Positions 62,574-64,000 of a stretch of 64,000 bases of DNA are shown in pieces. Origin of the DNA: Rhinopomastus cyanomelas (Eukaryota > Chordata > Aves > Bucerotiformes > Rhinopomastidae); the NCBI GenBank assembly GCA_013400115.1, contig VXBP01010394.1:186001-250000 (forward strand). Direction: 5' to 3'. Both the position numbers and the translations under genes were made by a program. The notes beneath the pieces were generated by a model. It was given only the letters and a program-made list of their open reading frames with translations. It did not search any database and was not told the origin of the DNA. Each line of letters begins with the position of its first letter. The first letter of the stretch is position 1.

Positions 62574-62982
62574 TTGACAAAGAGGAGACTGAGGGGTGAC
62601 CTCATTAATGTTTACAAATATGTGAAGAGTGGGTGTCAGGAGGATGGAGCCAGGCTTTTCTCAATGTCATCTAGTGATAGGACAAGGGGCAGTGGGTGTA
62701 AGCTGGAACATAGGAGGTTCTCAAGGGGCAATGGGTGTAAGCTGGAACATAGGAGGTTCTATATAAATATCAGAAGGAACTTCTTCCCAGTGAGGGTGAC
62801 GGAGCACTGGAACAGGCTGCCCAGGGGGGTTGTGGAGTCTCCTTCACTGGAGACGTTTAAGACCCACCTGGATGTGTTCCTGTGTGACTTGGTCTAGGTG
62901 ATCCTGCTGTGTCAGGGGGATTGGACTAGATTATTTTTTGAGGTCCCTTCCAATCCCTAATGATTCTATGATTCTATGATTA
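62574..62982 (+). mobile_element. CR1 LINE, 5'-truncated copy, young subfamily
   Basis: Sense CR1 of the same subfamily as the 8.45-kb and 32.5-kb copies, and the best preserved of the three. The tail of ORF2 is open for 107 codons (62574-62897), reading '[18 protein letters not shown]' and later '[18 protein letters not shown]' then '[10 protein letters not shown]', to its natural stop. The 3' UTR 'gggggattggactagattattttttgaggtcccttccaatcc' ends in 'tgattctatgattctatgatt'. It carries a 39-bp in-frame duplication at 62683-62760. Confidence 0.96.
62683..62760 (+). repeat. 39-bp in-frame tandem duplication within CR1
   Basis: The copies 62683-62721 and 62722-62760 differ at one base (cagtgg against caatgg). 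Because 39 is a multiple of three, the reading frame is kept and the 13-residue segment [13 protein letters not shown] becomes two tandem copies. The other CR1 copies in the window have a single copy here. Confidence 0.96.
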
Positions 62983-64000
62983 GGAAGATCTCATCTATTA
63001 CATTTCAGTTATGCTGTTACAGAGATAGGTTTCAAGCTTAACTAAAAGTAACCTTTCAGTCTTTCTAGATGGAGCTATGGTTCAATAGTTCAGCTTTAGG
63101 AATTTATGAAATATACTCTCAAAATAGCAGCCCTTGCTTATACTTTAGTAGAGCAAGTTCGTTTCCTGCTCAAAACCAATCAGCACGGAATTTGTACATA
63201 ATTCTTTTGTTTTCTGGGGGAATTTCTAAAGGACCGAAAACTTCACTTTCTTTTATGCCAGAGTAAGTGTAGGAAATAAGACATTTAGTGAGCTTTGTGA
63301 GGAAGATCTGTGTTGAAGATTCAGCACCTAATTTTCCTTTAGATTGCAAAGGTTATGTGGCTGCATTTCCACTTCACACAACAAAACTGTAAGGAAACGC
63401 TGATTTTGACAAATTCCTCCTTGCAGTGCCAGCCAGTGGCCAACAACTGGAGTCTTTCCAAGCAGGTTACACTTGACCCTTTTGTAACATGTTTTCAACC
63501 CTCCTTCCTTCCTCTTCCCTGCCATCATCTCATGATTTTCTGGGTCCTGTCTTCCCCATTTCCTAATTATGCCTGTGGAACTTGATCATTATATGAGTAA
63601 TTGGAGTTCTGATACAGGCTTACAGCATGCATTACAATGTAATATGAAATGTAGACACTTCTGCTCTAAGTGGGAGTGACAGATCAGAGCTTACAAATTG
63701 CATTCATTCACTTACGAACCGCCAGGGAGCTCTAAATTGATCACATGTGTTGTATGGATTATGTAATATTAATTAGGGTGGTAACCAATGGTGCAGCTGT
63801 GGTCCTTTGATGGTTCTATTAAATCTTTGTTTCAGGGGGGTATAATTCAGCTTTGTGTGTCTTTTATTTTATTCATGGAGGACAATACTTTCTTCCATCA
63901 GGTTGAGAAGGGTTACCATGACTATATACACATTTAAGAGTGAATCACAGGAAAAACATTTTCAGGAGCTCTCACAGCTGCAGGTACTTTAGCATGTATC
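62983..64000. other. No gene seen; unique DNA
   Basis: No exon or repeat is recognised. The segment 63640-63800 has the balanced, motif-rich texture of a candidate conserved non-coding element (inference only). Open frames are under 80 codons. Confidence 0.5.

Noticed and set aside
1..64000. tRNA, rRNA, snRNA or known microRNA genes; CRISPR arrays; operons
   Set aside because: No conserved cores or seeds were recognised by eye, no regularly spaced direct repeats exist, and the sequence is clearly vertebrate nuclear DNA. A covariance-model scan would settle the RNA part.
1..64000. Endogenous retrovirus or LTR elements
   Set aside because: No paired LTRs, primer-binding site or gag/pol motifs were recognised. 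The only reverse transcriptase remnant has CR1 (non-LTR) motifs.

Overview
The window looks like avian nuclear DNA from the inside of a large intron or from an intergenic stretch. Base composition is AT-leaning and CpG-poor. No convincing protein-coding exon, rRNA, tRNA or other RNA gene is visible. The avian assignment rests on at least sixteen fragments of CR1 non-LTR retrotransposons. They carry the hallmarks of bird CR1: 5' truncation, an ORF2 C-terminus encoding variants of 'GDLI..Y.Y' and '[15 protein letters not shown]', a 3' UTR with 'TTGGACTAGATGATC', and a 3' end built from short repeats of the type ATTCTRTG. The species cannot be fixed by eye. Several copies of one subfamily are still very similar to each other, which points to a lineage in which CR1 was active fairly late; a more precise placement would be guesswork.

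Layout: 1-1.35 kb, unannotated; 1.35-2.5 kb, two or more old CR1 pieces on the + strand; 2.5-8.45 kb, unannotated, with the longest open frame of the window (6.54-7.23 kb, minus strand, unrecognised); 8.45-8.9 kb, young-looking CR1 (+); 10.54-11.96 kb, the longest CR1 (-), retaining reverse transcriptase motifs; 13.3-13.4 kb, a very old CR1 scrap (-); 15.5-15.8 kb, CR1 (-); 15.8-25.4 kb, mostly unique, with a CpG-rich patch at 21.7-22.1 kb; 25.4-37.9 kb, a cluster of seven CR1 pieces; 41.9-42.2 kb, CR1 (-); 42.2-58.5 kb, about 16 kb with no recognisable CR1; 58.5-58.9 kb, CR1 (-); 62.6-63.0 kb, young-looking CR1 (+) with an internal 39-bp in-frame duplication; then unique sequence to the end.

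Nothing here forms a multi-gene system. Most open frames are either CR1 coding remnants, antisense shadows of CR1, or short chance frames, many of which open with TTG, CTG or GTG rather than ATG. The items most worth checking are the CpG-rich patch, a perfect 12-bp inverted repeat at the broken edge of one CR1, the 230-codon open frame, the CR1-poor 16 kb, and several unique stretches that read like candidate conserved non-coding elements.
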